Shown here piece after piece: positions 24,469 through 33,756 of a DNA stretch of 64,000 nt. The translations under genes were made by a program, and so were the position numbers. Within the stretch, counting starts at the first letter, position 1. Every line of letters begins with the position of its first letter. Location: assembly GCF_000472425.1 (NCBI RefSeq), contig NZ_AXAI01000011.1, forward strand, positions 186,001 to 250,000, in the 5' to 3' direction. Under the pieces are notes generated by a model. It searched no databases and was not told the DNA's origin. It worked only from the letters and a program-made list of their open reading frames with translations. This DNA is from Bradyrhizobium sp. Tv2a-2. GTDB taxonomy: Bacteria > Pseudomonadota > Alphaproteobacteria > Rhizobiales > Xanthobacteraceae.

Positions 24469-25548
24469 ATGGCCGAAGAGAGCGACACATCGGACAAAAC
24501 AGAAGACCCGACGCAGAAACGGCTCGACCAGGCGGTCGAGCACGGCGACGTCGTCAAGAGCCAGGAGCTCAACACCTGGTTCGTGATCGCGGCCGCGACG
24601 CTCGTGATGTCGACCTTCTCGGAGTCGATCGGCAGCCACATCATGGCGCCGTTGCGCAACCTGATCGCCAAGTCCTGGACGATTCCTGTCGACGGCCCGG
24701 CGCTGCTGGGGCTTGTGAAGAGCCTTGAATTCATGCTGATCGGCGTCCTCGGCCTGCCGCTTGGGCTGCTTGCCTTCGCCGCCATCGGCGGCAACATGCT
24801 CCAGCACCGCCTGGTGTTCTCGGGCGAGCCGCTCAAGCCGAAACTGTCCAAAATCTCGCCGGCCTCCGGCTTCAAGCGCCTGTTCGGCAAGCAGGCGGCG
24901 GCCAATTTCGCCAAGGGCCTGTTCAAGCTGATCGCGCTCGGCGTCGTCATGGCCATGATTCTGTGGCCGGAACGGATGCGGCTGCAATCGATCGTTCACC
25001 TCGATCCCGAGCAGCTCCTGGACATGGTGCGCTCGATCACGATGCATCTGATGGGCGCAGTGGTGGCGATGCTCGCCATTGTCGGGATCGCCGACTACCT
25101 GTTCCAGTACCGGCAATGGTACGAGCGGCAGAAAATGTCGCTGCAGGAGATCAAGGAGGAGCACAAGCAGTCCGAAGGCGATCCCCATATCAAGGGCCGC
25201 ATCCGGCAGCTGCGGGTCGCCCGCATGAAGAAGCGCATGATGACGGCGGTGCCCAAGGCCTCCGTGATCATCACCAATCCGACCCACTATTCGGTGGCGT
25301 TGCAATATAATCGCGGCATGTCGGCGCCGATCTGCGTCGCCAAGGGCGTCGATCACCTCGCCTTCAAGATCAGGGAAATCGCCAAGCAGCACGACATTCC
25401 GATTGTCGAGAACGTGCCCCTGGCCCGCGCGCTGTATGCCACCGTCGAGGTCGATGCGGAAATCCCGGTCGAGCACTATCAGGCGGTCGCTGAGATCATC
25501 GGCTATGTCATGGGCCTGCGGCGGACCTTGAGCGGCCGGCGCCCATGA
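24469..25548 (+). CDS. flhB: Flagellar export switch protein FlhB
   Basis: FlhB controls the switch in export specificity by self-cleavage. The 359-residue product has the N-terminal EDPTQKRLDQAVEHGDVVKS and four membrane helices. The cleavage motif is intact at N270-P271-T272-H273. The C-terminal signature is KGVDHLAFKIREIAKQHDIP then IVENVPLARALYATVEV. It ends the flagellar run. CckA begins 147 bp downstream on the same strand. Confidence 0.97.
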   Translation: MAEESDTSDKTEDPTQKRLDQAVEHGDVVKSQELNTWFVIAAATLVMSTFSESIGSHIMAPLRNLIAKSWTIPVDGPALLGLVKSLEFMLIGVLGLPLGLLAFAAIGGNMLQHRLVFSGEPLKPKLSKISPASGFKRLFGKQAAANFAKGLFKLIALGVVMAMILWPERMRLQSIVHLDPEQLLDMVRSITMHLMGAVVAMLAIVGIADYLFQYRQWYERQKMSLQEIKEEHKQSEGDPHIKGRIRQLRVARMKKRMMTAVPKASVIITNPTHYSVALQYNRGMSAPICVAKGVDHLAFKIREIAKQHDIPIVENVPLARALYATVEVDAEIPVEHYQAVAEIIGYVMGLRRTLSGRRP

Positions 25549-25695
25549 GCCGGAAAATAGCGGGGAACTACTGGAAAACGGCCCAAAACCAGCCCTTTGC
25601 GGCTTGACGGGCTTGCGTTTAGCCTGCCGATTCAGGCACTTGAAGAATCGGGCGCAGGAGTAGCGCCGCGATTCCGTTAGGCCGCATCATTTGCC

Positions 25696-28272
25696 ATGAC
25701 CGCTGAATTCGAAAAAGGTGCGCCGGGCGAGGCCGTCAAGCTGCACGAGCCGGCGCGACGCAGCGGCAGCATCCTGCTGGTGCTGCTGGTCGCCGGACTG
25801 CTGGTGGCGATCGCGGTCGCGCTGATGACCCTGGGGCGCGTCCAGGCCCAGCCCTATATTCTCGGGCTGCTGGCGCTGCTCGCCATGCTCGGGCTATTCA
25901 GCCTGTTCGCTCTCGCAGCCGGCATCATCCGCTTCGCCGATCGCTCGGTCGACGACCCAGTGATGAGCCGGATTGCCGATCATGCTTTCGACGGGCTCGC
26001 GGTAACCGACGCGCGCGGGCATGTGGTCTATTTCAATGCCGCCTATCTGTCGCTGACGGGTGCCACCAGCGCGCAGGATGTACGCCCCGTGGAGCGCGTC
26101 TTCATCGGCAATCCCGACGTTTCGGAAGCGGTATTCCGCCTCCTGAAGGCCGCACGGGAAGGCAAGCGCCAGCAGGAGGAGGTCCGCATCGCCGGCACCG
26201 ACGGCGGCCGTGGCCGGTGGCTGCGCATGCGGGTGCGTCCGCTCGGCTCGCGCAAGCGCGAGGCGCGCTATGCGGTGTGGTCGGTTTCCGACATCACCCG
26301 CGACCGCGAGCGGCAGGAGGACGTGTTCAAGGAGCTGCAGCATGCGATCGAGTATCTCGATCATGCCCCGTGCGGCTTCTTCTCGGTCAATGCGACCGGC
26401 GAACTCGCCTATGTCAACGCGACCCTTGCGAACTGGCTGGACTATGACCTTGCCGAGATCGGCTCCGGCGGGCTGCGGCTCACCGACATCGTCTCAGGCG
26501 ACGGCGCGTCGCTTCTGACCTCGATCGTGGCGGTGCCCGGCGAGGTCAAAACCGAGGTGTTCGACATCGATCTCAAGAGTCGCGCCGGCAAGACCATGCC
26601 GGTGCGGCTCTATCACAAGCTCGCGTTCGGCGCCGACGGCACGGCGGGCTCGTCGCGCACGCTTGTCATCAGCCGCGCCCGCGACGAGCGCGCCGATCCC
26701 GAACGCGCCGCCGAAGTGCGCTTCATGCGCTTCTTCGACCACACGCCGATGGCGATCGCCACGGTCGACCGCGGCGGTCATGTGGTGCGGGCCAACGCGC
26801 GCTTTGCAAAGCTCGCGCAAGGCCTCGGCCTCGACGGCCTTGTCGGCAAGCTGATCTTCCGCGCCGTCAATGCCCGCGACCGCAACCTTCTGATCGCCGC
26901 GATCAACCAGGCCGCCGAAGGCCAGGGTGACATCGCGCCCGTCGAGGTGATGCTGGAGGGCGCCAAGGAGCGCTGGGGCCAGTTCTTCGTCACAGCGGTC
27001 GAGGAGGGCGAGCGCGAGACCGAGGCCGGCATCGTCTACATGCTCGAGACCACCGAGCGCCGCGCGCTGGAAAACCAGATCAACCAGTCGCAGAAGATGG
27101 ACATGGTCGGCCAATTGGCCGGCGGCATCGCGCACGATTTCAACAACGTGCTCTCCGCCATCATGATGGCGAACGACTTCCTGCTGAACGCGCACAAGCC
27201 GACCGATCCGTCGTTCCAGGACATCATGCAGATCAAGCAGAATGCGACCCGCGCCGCAACGCTGGTGCGGCAGCTGCTCGCCTTCTCGCGCCGCCAGACG
27301 CTGCGGCCACAGGTGCTCCATCTCGGCGACGCGCTCTCCGACCTCACCATGCTGTTGCGCCGGCTGATCGGCGAGAAGGTGAAGCTCGATCTCATGCACG
27401 GACGCGACCTCTGGCCGGTCAAGGTCGACGTCTCGCAATTCGAGCAGGTGATCGTCAATCTCGCGGTCAACGCGCGTGATGCCATGCCCGACGGCGGCAA
27501 GCTCTCGGTGAAGACCGGCAATGTGACGGCGGAGGACGCCGCCCAACTCGCCTTCAAGGGCATGCCGGCCGCCGACTATGTGCGGATCGATGTCGGCGAC
27601 TCCGGCACCGGCATCCCCGCCGATATCCGCGACAAGATCTTCGAGCCGTTCTTCTCGACCAAGGAGGTCGGAAAGGGCACGGGGCTCGGGCTCTCCACGG
27701 TCTACGGCATCGTCAAACAGACCGGCGGGTTCATCTATGTGGATTCGGAGGAGGGCAAGGGCACCACCTTCTCGATCTTCCTGCCGCGCCATCATGTCGA
27801 GAAGGAGGTGCAAGCCGAGACGCACGCGGAGGCAGCCGGCGCCAATGGCGCGGCCAGGGAACAGGCCTCAGAGCCCGCCAAGCCGCGCGCCGATCTCACC
27901 GGACACGGCACCATCCTCCTGGTCGAGGACGAGGAGGGCCTGCGCTCGCTCAATGCGCGCGGCTTGCGCTCGCGCGGCTACAGCGTGATCGAGGCCTCGA
28001 ACGGCGTCGAGGCGATGGAGGTGATGGAAGAGAACAATGGCGACGTCGATCTCGTGGTCTCCGACGTGGTGATGCCGGAGATGGACGGGCCGACGCTTCT
28101 GAAAGTGATGCGCGAGCGCAATCCGGGCGTAAAGATCATCTTCGTGTCCGGCTACGCGGAGGATGCTTTCGAGAAGAGCCTGCCGGAGAACCAGCAATTC
28201 GCCTTCCTGCCCAAGCCGTTCACCCTGAGCCAGCTGGTCGCCGCGGTAAAGGAGACCATGGTGCCGCAGTAG
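25696..28272 (+). CDS. cckA: Cell-cycle hybrid histidine kinase CckA
   Basis: CckA is the hybrid kinase that drives phosphate through ChpT to CtrA in alphaproteobacteria. The 858-residue protein has two N-terminal membrane helices (ILLVLLVAGLLVAIAVALMT and ILGLLALLAMLGLFSLFALA). PAS-like domains follow to about residue 455. The HisKA region has phospho-acceptor H480 in GGIAHDFNNVLSAIM. The HATPase domain shows VNLAVNARDAMPDGGKL and GKGTGLGLSTVYGIVKQTGG. The C-terminal receiver has D790 in VVSDVVMPEMDGP. Location beside flagellar genes carrying a CtrA box fits the circuit. Confidence 0.95.
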   Translation: MTAEFEKGAPGEAVKLHEPARRSGSILLVLLVAGLLVAIAVALMTLGRVQAQPYILGLLALLAMLGLFSLFALAAGIIRFADRSVDDPVMSRIADHAFDGLAVTDARGHVVYFNAAYLSLTGATSAQDVRPVERVFIGNPDVSEAVFRLLKAAREGKRQQEEVRIAGTDGGRGRWLRMRVRPLGSRKREARYAVWSVSDITRDRERQEDVFKELQHAIEYLDHAPCGFFSVNATGELAYVNATLANWLDYDLAEIGSGGLRLTDIVSGDGASLLTSIVAVPGEVKTEVFDIDLKSRAGKTMPVRLYHKLAFGADGTAGSSRTLVISRARDERADPERAAEVRFMRFFDHTPMAIATVDRGGHVVRANARFAKLAQGLGLDGLVGKLIFRAVNARDRNLLIAAINQAAEGQGDIAPVEVMLEGAKERWGQFFVTAVEEGERETEAGIVYMLETTERRALENQINQSQKMDMVGQLAGGIAHDFNNVLSAIMMANDFLLNAHKPTDPSFQDIMQIKQNATRAATLVRQLLAFSRRQTLRPQVLHLGDALSDLTMLLRRLIGEKVKLDLMHGRDLWPVKVDVSQFEQVIVNLAVNARDAMPDGGKLSVKTGNVTAEDAAQLAFKGMPAADYVRIDVGDSGTGIPADIRDKIFEPFFSTKEVGKGTGLGLSTVYGIVKQTGGFIYVDSEEGKGTTFSIFLPRHHVEKEVQAETHAEAAGANGAAREQASEPAKPRADLTGHGTILLVEDEEGLRSLNARGLRSRGYSVIEASNGVEAMEVMEENNGDVDLVVSDVVMPEMDGPTLLKVMRERNPGVKIIFVSGYAEDAFEKSLPENQQFAFLPKPFTLSQLVAAVKETMVPQ

Positions 28273-28277
28273 GCTCT

Positions 28278-28358
28278 GTCATTCCGGGATGGTACGAAGC
28301 ACCAGACCCGGAATCTCCAGGCTCCGGGCTCGGTGTTACCGCACCGCTTGGGATGACG
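28278..28358. repeat. Palindromic repeat, GTCATTCCGGG family, after cckA
   Basis: It begins GTCATTCCGGGATGGTACGA and ends CGCTTGGGATGAC. The right arm is diverged from the other copies (GGGATGAC instead of GGAATGAC). It begins 5 nt after the cckA stop and may end or protect its transcript. Confidence 0.7.
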
Positions 28359-28482
28359 GAGGACAGCCAGATCCATCCCCCGCGACCGAGCGCCGCAGCC
28401 CTTAACCATGGAACCCGCTTCACTTTTAGGCAAGTCCGCCCATCTTAGGGTCGCTGCCCCCTTCAGGGGTTTGGGAAACAAC

Positions 28483-29436
28483 ATGAATTTCGTCAAACCA
28501 ATGCGTAAGGCGATGCAGGCGGTCGCGATTCTGCTGGCGCTGGCGATCCCGACGCTATCGGTGGTCACGCCGGCCGACGCCCGCATCGGCGGCGGCTTTT
28601 CGTCGGGCTCGCGCGGCTCGCGCTCCTTCTCCACGCCGCCGAGCACCTCGACCGCGCCAGGCACCGCCTCGCCGTTCAGCCGCAGCTTCACTCAACCCTC
28701 CAGCCCGTCTTATGGGCCGGGAACGAGCGGCGGCTTCTTCAACCGCTCCGGCGGAGGCCTGTTGCGCGGGCTGGCCGCAGGCTTCATCGGCGCCGGCCTG
28801 TTCGGCCTGTTGTTCGGTGGTGGCCTGTTCTCAGGCCTCGGCGGTTTCTCCTCGCTGCTTGGTCTGTTGCTGCAGATCGTGCTGATCGTGTTCCTCGCAC
28901 GCTGGGCGATGTCCTGGTGGCAGCGTCGTAATATGGGTCAGCCGGCCTATGCGGGCGCTGGTCCCACGACGGCATCGAATTTGCGCACCGGTATGGGTGG
29001 CTTCGGCTTTGGAACTGGCACCGCCAGCACGCCGCTACAGATCCAGCCCGCAGATTACGAGGCATTCGAGCGGCTGCTTACCGAGACGCAAGCCGCGTGG
29101 TCGGACGAGGACATGGCGCGCCTTAGCCGGGTCGCGACGCCGGAGATGGTCGCCTTCTTCGAGCGCGACATGGCCGACAACCGTGCCCGCAACCAGATCA
29201 ACAAGGTCTCCGGCACCAAGCTCCTGCAGGGCGACCTGTCGGAAGCCTGGCGCGAGGGCGACACCGACTACGCGAGCGTGGCGATGCGCTTCTCCATGAT
29301 AGACCGCATGCTCGATCGCGCGACCGGCCGGCTGGTCGGCGGCAGCGAGCAGCCGCAGGAGGCGGTCGAGGTCTGGACCTTCGTCCGCCCGCACGGCGGC
29401 GAGTGGATACTCTCGGCGATTCAGCAGAGCAACTGA
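28483..29436 (+). CDS. Tim44-domain membrane protein
   Basis: A 317-residue protein starting at the ATG at 28483. It has a signal-like N-terminus (AVAILLALAIPTLSVVTPAD). A Gly/Ser/Pro-rich segment follows (about 35-105), then a Gly/Leu/Phe-rich membrane region (LLGLLLQIVLIVFLARWAMS). The C-terminal Tim44/TimA-like fold is at about 185-315 (DYEAFERLLTETQAAWSDED; EAVEVWTFVRPHGGEWILSA). Bacterial members are of unknown function; the fold is shared with the mitochondrial import component Tim44. It is monocistronic, followed by a strong GC hairpin. Confidence 0.88.
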   Translation: MNFVKPMRKAMQAVAILLALAIPTLSVVTPADARIGGGFSSGSRGSRSFSTPPSTSTAPGTASPFSRSFTQPSSPSYGPGTSGGFFNRSGGGLLRGLAAGFIGAGLFGLLFGGGLFSGLGGFSSLLGLLLQIVLIVFLARWAMSWWQRRNMGQPAYAGAGPTTASNLRTGMGGFGFGTGTASTPLQIQPADYEAFERLLTETQAAWSDEDMARLSRVATPEMVAFFERDMADNRARNQINKVSGTKLLQGDLSEAWREGDTDYASVAMRFSMIDRMLDRATGRLVGGSEQPQEAVEVWTFVRPHGGEWILSAIQQSN

Positions 29437-29460
29437 TCCTCGCATAACAGAAAGTTCCGG

Positions 29461-29490
29461 GGCGCCGCGGCTGACACCGCGGCGCCTTTC
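29461..29490 (+). terminator. GC-rich hairpin after the Tim44-like gene
   Basis: GGCGCCGCGG (29461-29470) pairs perfectly with CCGCGGCGCC (29477-29486) around a 6-nt loop. It is followed by TTTCGCTTG. Position 25 nt after the stop codon and the T-rich end support an intrinsic terminator for the plus-strand gene. Confidence 0.75.
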
Positions 29491-29614
29491 GCTTGTTGCG
29501 GGCCCGCCTTGTTTTGCGGGCAACCCTTGCGCGTGCCCATGCTATTGCTCGAGGGCCGAACCCGATCCCATCGCGCGCGTTATCGGACGTTTGCTCTTTA
29601 GGGGGAGACATTGC

Positions 29615-30322
29615 ATGCGCTACGAACTCTACTACTGGGGCGAGATTCAGGGCCGCGGCGAATATGTTCGGCTGGCGCTGGAAGACGCCGGCGCCGACTA
29701 TGTCGACGTCGCGCGCAAGGCGAACGGCACGGGCGCGATGATGAAGCTGATGGAGCAGAAGCGCGGCACGCCGCCCTTTGCCCCGCCGTTCCTGAAAGCG
29801 GGAAAGCTTCTGATCGGTCAGACCGCCAACATCCTGCTTTATCTCGGCGCGCGCCATGGGCTTGCGCCGAAGACGGAAGGCGGCAGGCTCTGGCTGCACC
29901 AGCTGCAGCTGACCATCACTGACTTCGTGCTCGAAGTGCACGACACTCATCACCCGCTGGGGCCCTCGCTCTATTACGAGGATCAGCGCGCGCCCGCGAA
30001 GAAGCGCACTGAAGAGTTCTGGAACGAGCGGGTGCCGAAATATCTCGGCTATTTCGAGGACATCGTGACGGCGAACGGCGCTGCCTACGTCACCGGCCGC
30101 AGGGCGACCTATGTCGACCTTTCGCTGTTCCAGCTCGTCGAGGGCCTGCGCTATGGCTTTCCCAAGCGGATGAAGGCATTCGAGGCGGATATCCCGCGGC
30201 TGGTCGCGTTACGCGACCGCGTCGCGGAGCGGCCCAACATCAAGGCCTATCTCGCAAGCGACCGCCGCATCCCCTTCAACGAAAGCGGTATCTTCCGGCA
30301 TTACAGGGAGCTTGATGGTTAG
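29615..30322 (+). CDS. Glutathione S-transferase family protein
   Basis: A 235-residue GST-like protein. Residues 1-80 form the thioredoxin-fold domain with the catalytic-type Tyr near Y6/Y7 (MRYELYYWGEIQGRGEYVRL) and the cis-proline region PPFAPPFLKAGKLLIGQTAN. Residues 95-235 form the helical domain (VTGRRATYVDLSLFQLVEGL). It resembles sigma-type or eukaryote-like GSTs in the GRGEYVRLALEDAG motif. The ATG at 29615 follows GGGGGAGA. It stands alone between a terminator and a repeat. Confidence 0.88.
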   Translation: MRYELYYWGEIQGRGEYVRLALEDAGADYVDVARKANGTGAMMKLMEQKRGTPPFAPPFLKAGKLLIGQTANILLYLGARHGLAPKTEGGRLWLHQLQLTITDFVLEVHDTHHPLGPSLYYEDQRAPAKKRTEEFWNERVPKYLGYFEDIVTANGAAYVTGRRATYVDLSLFQLVEGLRYGFPKRMKAFEADIPRLVALRDRVAERPNIKAYLASDRRIPFNESGIFRHYRELDG

Positions 30323-30330
30323 TTGGTGCT

Positions 30331-30427
30331 GTCATTCCGGGGCGCGCGTCAGCGCGAACCCGGAATCTCGCGCCGCATCCTCGAGATTCCGGGTTCGCCC
30401 GCTGGTTGCGGGCGCCCCGGAATGACG
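30331..30427. repeat. Palindromic repeat, GTCATTCCGGG family, between GST and GFA genes
   Basis: The ends GTCATTCCGGGGCGC and GCGCCCCGGAATGAC are perfect inverted repeats. Inner arms GAACCCGGAATCTCG and CGAGATTCCGGGTTC also pair, giving a long two-part hairpin. It fills the gap between the convergent GST and GFA genes. Confidence 0.85.
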
Positions 30428-30428
30428 G

Positions 30429-30788
30429 CTACCTGTTCCTGCCATCAACGGGCGTCATCACGAGCTTTGACAGCTCGATGCCGTCGATGCAGCTGACATT
30501 GAGCGCGACGACCTCGGCGCCGTCGGGCCTCTTGCCGCGCGCGAACACGGCGACGCCGCAGTCGGCGCAGAGCTGGTGTTTGATGGCGCGCTGGTTGAAC
30601 AGATACTCCTTCAGGACATCGCCGCCGGCGCGAAGCTGAAAGCTCGTCGGGGCCAGGAAGGTGAAGTGCAGCCCCTTCTTGGTGCAGATCGAGCAGTTGC
30701 ACGCGGTGACCATGGCAAGGTCGGTGGTGCATTCGAACCGCACCTGGCCGCAATGGCAGCCGCCGGTGAACGTCCTGACATCGGGCAT
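30429..30788 (-). CDS. GFA-family (glutathione-dependent formaldehyde-activating-like) zinc protein
   Basis: A 119-residue GFA/CENP-V fold protein. Zinc ligands are readable: C11 and C13 (GGCHCGQVRF), C30, C32 and C35 (CNCSICTKKG) and C74 and C77 (LCADCG). The start MPDVRTFTGG at 30788 is preferred over an upstream in-frame ATG. The founding member catalyses S-hydroxymethylglutathione formation, but most family members are uncharacterised. It converges with the GST gene across a palindromic repeat; a functional link through glutathione is speculative. Confidence 0.9.
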   Translation of the reverse strand: MPDVRTFTGGCHCGQVRFECTTDLAMVTACNCSICTKKGLHFTFLAPTSFQLRAGGDVLKEYLFNQRAIKHQLCADCGVAVFARGKRPDGAEVVALNVSCIDGIELSKLVMTPVDGRNR

Positions 30789-30863
30789 AGCCTGGCTCCA
30801 TGAGTGCGAGCCATGGTCAGCCGTGTTTCCGGCAAGTTTGCGGCGCGAACGCACCGCAACGCT

Positions 30864-30965
30864 AAAGCATGATCCGGAAAAGTGTGCAGCGGTTTTCCGA
30901 AAAGATCATGCTCAATCAAAGACCTAAAGCGCGATGACGATTCAACCAAATCTCATCGCGCTTTA
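30864..30965. repeat. Long two-hairpin repeat (GCATGATC...AAGCGCGATGA), copy A
   Basis: About 100 bp with two stems. GCATGATC...GATCATGC encloses the inner pair CGGAAAA/TTTTCCG, and AAGCGCGATGA...TCATCGCGCTT forms the second. The same sequence occurs inverted at 34429-34530 and as a half copy at 55775-55838. It lies in the gap between the GFA gene and the 57-residue gene. Confidence 0.88.
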
Positions 30966-30977
30966 ATGGAGAAGAAC

Positions 30978-31151
30978 CTACGCCAGCTGATCGACGCGAA
31001 CGCCCTGGCCCGGTGGCAGCGGAGGTGGCGGCGGAGGCGTGTAGGCGTTCGCGGCGTTGCTGCTGCTGGTCGTGTTGCTGTCGGACGATTTGGAATTGTC
31101 TATCGCCGTCTGGCTGACGGGGACCGAGGATGTGATGCTTGAAATATCCAT
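30978..31151 (-). CDS. Small Ser/Asn/Pro-rich hypothetical protein (57 aa)
   Basis: The ATG at 31151 is preceded by ACAGGAAATCCGCCC, with AGGAAA as the ribosome site. The product is polar (MDISSITSSVPVSQTAIDNS) and ends in a proline run (PPPPPPLPPGQGVRVDQLA). It looks intrinsically disordered. I recall no characterised relative. The longer in-frame extension to 31343 is ignored because it lacks a ribosome site and overlaps the next gene. Confidence 0.55.
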   Translation of the reverse strand: MDISSITSSVPVSQTAIDNSKSSDSNTTSSSNAANAYTPPPPPPLPPGQGVRVDQLA

Positions 31152-31305
31152 GGGCGGATTTCCTGTGACTGCCACGGATGTTGCAGCTGCACAGCCGAAC
31201 GGGCCATGAATCCAATCGTTAAAATGCGATTGATCGGGCGCATGGCTCGCTTGCATGGTGAACAGGGGGCTGAGGCCGATCGATCCCGCCGGCTGTCTCG
31301 GCGCT

Positions 31306-31782
31306 CTACTGGTCGAGGCCGCGGCGGACCACGATAGAGGCATCTAGCCTGGTCCGCGTGCATTGCATGTCCAGCCGCTTGTAGCGGATCGTCACCTTGT
31401 CGCCGTGCAGAAGCCCCATGCGCTTGAGGCAGCGCGAGGTGCCGGTCGCGGCGTCATCCTTGGGCAGCGTGAAGATCACGGCCGCGGCCGAGGCGACGAG
31501 GTCGAAGAAGGCGGGCCGGATCTTGCGGTCGGTCTTGGCATAGAGCTCGCTCGCATATTCGTTGCCAGCGCAGCCCAGCGACAATTCGGTCGCCGCCGGA
31601 TGGGTCAGATAGATGATGTTGCCGGCCTTGAAGTTGACCTTGAGCCCGTCGATCGCGCTCGCGAGCTGGGCTGCGTTATCGTCGCAGTGGTCGGCGCGGG
31701 CGGGGGAGGCAGCAAGCGTGGCAAACAGCGCCAGCGCTGCGGCGAGCGGAATCGATCGGCGAAACGGTCGTCGGATTGTCAT
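31306..31782 (-). CDS. Exported hypothetical protein (158 aa)
   Basis: The start at 31782 gives a clear signal peptide (MTIRRPFRRSIPLAAALALF, cleavage after ASPARA). The mature part is short with four cysteines (DHCDDN, LGCAGN, SRCLKR, MQCTRT), which could make two disulfides in the periplasm. No domain is recognised. A basic helix in KVTIRYKRLDMQCTRTRLDA precedes the C-terminus. It is upstream of the 57-residue gene on the same strand. Confidence 0.75.
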   Translation of the reverse strand: MTIRRPFRRSIPLAAALALFATLAASPARADHCDDNAAQLASAIDGLKVNFKAGNIIYLTHPAATELSLGCAGNEYASELYAKTDRKIRPAFFDLVASAAAVIFTLPKDDAATGTSRCLKRMGLLHGDKVTIRYKRLDMQCTRTRLDASIVVRRGLDQ

Positions 31783-32080
31783 GATGAAATGCCCCGTGAG
31801 ATCCGTCATTGAAGCGGCAGACGAGGCGTCGCGCAAGCGACGTCTCCAACAATTCTGGCGCTGGTGGATTTCTTATCCATCAAAAATCGGACGCCTGCCT
31901 AACCCCAGGGACGGCGCCGCCCCATCGGATTGCACTGCGCGCTTCGTCCAGAGGGCCAGAGGCCGCAAGCCTGACCCGACCTCTAATGCCTTCCTTTTCG
32001 GTCAAAAGTGCTTAGAACGGCTCTATCTGCCGGGCGTCCAGAACTGACCGCTTCGGCTCCTTTGAACCCACGAGCCACTC
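31783..32080. promoter_or_regulatory. Divergent intergenic region before fumarase
   Basis: About 300 bp between the minus-strand exported protein and the plus-strand fumarase gene. No gene or clear operator is seen. A weak AT-richer patch lies at 31865-31890. Promoters for both genes should be here. Confidence 0.35.
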
Positions 32081-33736
32081 ATGAACGCTCCCACCGCCTT
32101 TGCCGACCAGAGCAAGCCTGTTCCGCCCTACAAGCACACGCCGCTGTTTCCTCTGGGGCCGGACACCACGCCCTACAAAAAAGTGACGGCCGAGGGTGTG
32201 CGGGTCGAAAAGGTCTTGGGGAAAGAGATGCTGGTGGTCTCGCGCGAGGCGCTGCGGGCACTGTCGGAGGCGGCCTTTGGCGAAATCAACCACTATCTGC
32301 GGCCCGGGCATCTAAAGCAGCTCCGCAACATCCTGGACGACAAGGAGGCGAGCCCGAACGACAAGTTCGTGGCGCTCGACTTCCTGAAGAACGCCAACAT
32401 CGCCGCCGGCGGCATCCTGCCGATGTGCCAGGATACCGGCACTGCAATTATCATGGGCAAGAAGGGCTGCAACGTCATCACCGACGGCGAGGACGAGGCC
32501 GCGTTGTCGGAAGGTGCGCGCGACGCCTATCTCCGTCGCAACCTGCGCTACTCGCAGGTCGCGCCGCTGTCGATGTATGAGGAGAAGAACACCGCCAACA
32601 ACATGCCGGCGCAGTGCGAGATCTACGCCGAGGGCGACGACGCCTACAAGTTCATGTTCATGGCCAAGGGCGGCGGCAGCGCGAACAAGAGCTTCCTGTT
32701 CCAGGCGACGCCGTCCGTGCTGACCAAGGACCGCCTGCTGGCGTTCCTGAAGGAGAAGATCCTCACGCTGGGCACCGCGGCGTGCCCGCCATATCACCTT
32801 GCGATTGTGATCGGCGGCACTTCGGCCGAGCTCTGCATGAAGACGGTGAAGCTTGCGTCCGCCCGCTATCTCGATGCGCTGCCGACCCACGGTTCGGCCG
32901 ATGGCAACGCGTTCCGCGACGTCGAGATGGAGCAGGAAATCCACAAGATGACGCAGTCGCTCGGCGTCGGCGCGCAGTTCGGCGGCAAGTATTTCTGTCA
33001 CGACGTGCGCGTGATCCGCATGCCGCGCCATGGCGCGTCGCTGCCGATCGGGCTTGGCGTCTCGTGCTCGGCCGACCGCCAGGTGCTCGGCAAGATCACC
33101 AAGGATGGTGTTTACCTCGAGGAGCTCGAGCATAATCCCGCGCAATATCTGCCTGCGGTGGAGCAGGCGCTTGGCGGCGAAATGGTGAAGATCGACCTCG
33201 GCCAGCCGATGAAGGAGATCCTGGCGACGCTGTCGAAATATCCGGTCAAGACGCGGCTGTCGCTGACCGGCACCATGATCGTGGCGCGCGACTCCGCGCA
33301 TGCCAAGCTGCGCGAGCGGCTTGAGAAGGGCGAGCCGCTGCCCGATTATTTCAAGAACCACCCGATCTATTATGCGGGTCCCGCCAAGACCCCCGAAGGC
33401 TACGCCTCCGGTGCGTTCGGCCCGACCACGGCGGGACGCATGGATTCCTTCGTCGACCAGTTCCAGGCGGCCGGCGGCTCGATGGTGATGCTGGCCAAAG
33501 GCAACCGCGCTGCCGTGGTGCGCGAGGCCTGCAAGAAATATGGCGGCTTCTATCTCGGCTCGATCGGCGGTGCTGCGGCAAACCTCGCCGAGCACTGCAT
33601 CAAGAAGGTCGAGGTGGTGGAATATCCCGAGCTCGGGATGGAAGCGATCTGGCGCATCGAAGTCGTGGATTTCCCGGCCTTCATCATTATCGACGACAAG
33701 GGTAACGACTTCTTTAGGGAGCTCAACCTGGGTTGA
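32081..33736 (+). CDS. Class I fumarate hydratase (4Fe-4S)
   Basis: Converts fumarate and malate reversibly in the TCA cycle using an oxygen-sensitive [4Fe-4S] cluster. The 551-residue length and sequence are those of the homodimeric class I (FumA/FumB-like) enzyme with fused alpha and beta domains. Likely cluster ligands are C116 (ILPMCQDTGTA), C235 (TAACPPYHLAIVIGGTSAE) and C329 (LGVSCSADRQ). The beta-domain stretch AYASGAFGPTTAGRMDSFVD-like sequence (GYASGAFGPTTAGRMDSF) is present near 445. It is preceded by a divergent gene and followed by a DUF429 gene after 20 nt. Confidence 0.95.
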   Translation: MNAPTAFADQSKPVPPYKHTPLFPLGPDTTPYKKVTAEGVRVEKVLGKEMLVVSREALRALSEAAFGEINHYLRPGHLKQLRNILDDKEASPNDKFVALDFLKNANIAAGGILPMCQDTGTAIIMGKKGCNVITDGEDEAALSEGARDAYLRRNLRYSQVAPLSMYEEKNTANNMPAQCEIYAEGDDAYKFMFMAKGGGSANKSFLFQATPSVLTKDRLLAFLKEKILTLGTAACPPYHLAIVIGGTSAELCMKTVKLASARYLDALPTHGSADGNAFRDVEMEQEIHKMTQSLGVGAQFGGKYFCHDVRVIRMPRHGASLPIGLGVSCSADRQVLGKITKDGVYLEELEHNPAQYLPAVEQALGGEMVKIDLGQPMKEILATLSKYPVKTRLSLTGTMIVARDSAHAKLRERLEKGEPLPDYFKNHPIYYAGPAKTPEGYASGAFGPTTAGRMDSFVDQFQAAGGSMVMLAKGNRAAVVREACKKYGGFYLGSIGGAAANLAEHCIKKVEVVEYPELGMEAIWRIEVVDFPAFIIIDDKGNDFFRELNLG

Positions 33737-33756
33737 GGCGTCGCTGAAAGCCTTGG

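Noticed and set aside
22941..24956. Minus-strand frame of 671 codons across fliE, fliQ, fliR and flhB
   Set aside because: Antisense to four well-identified flagellar genes; composition is typical of a mirrored high-GC frame.
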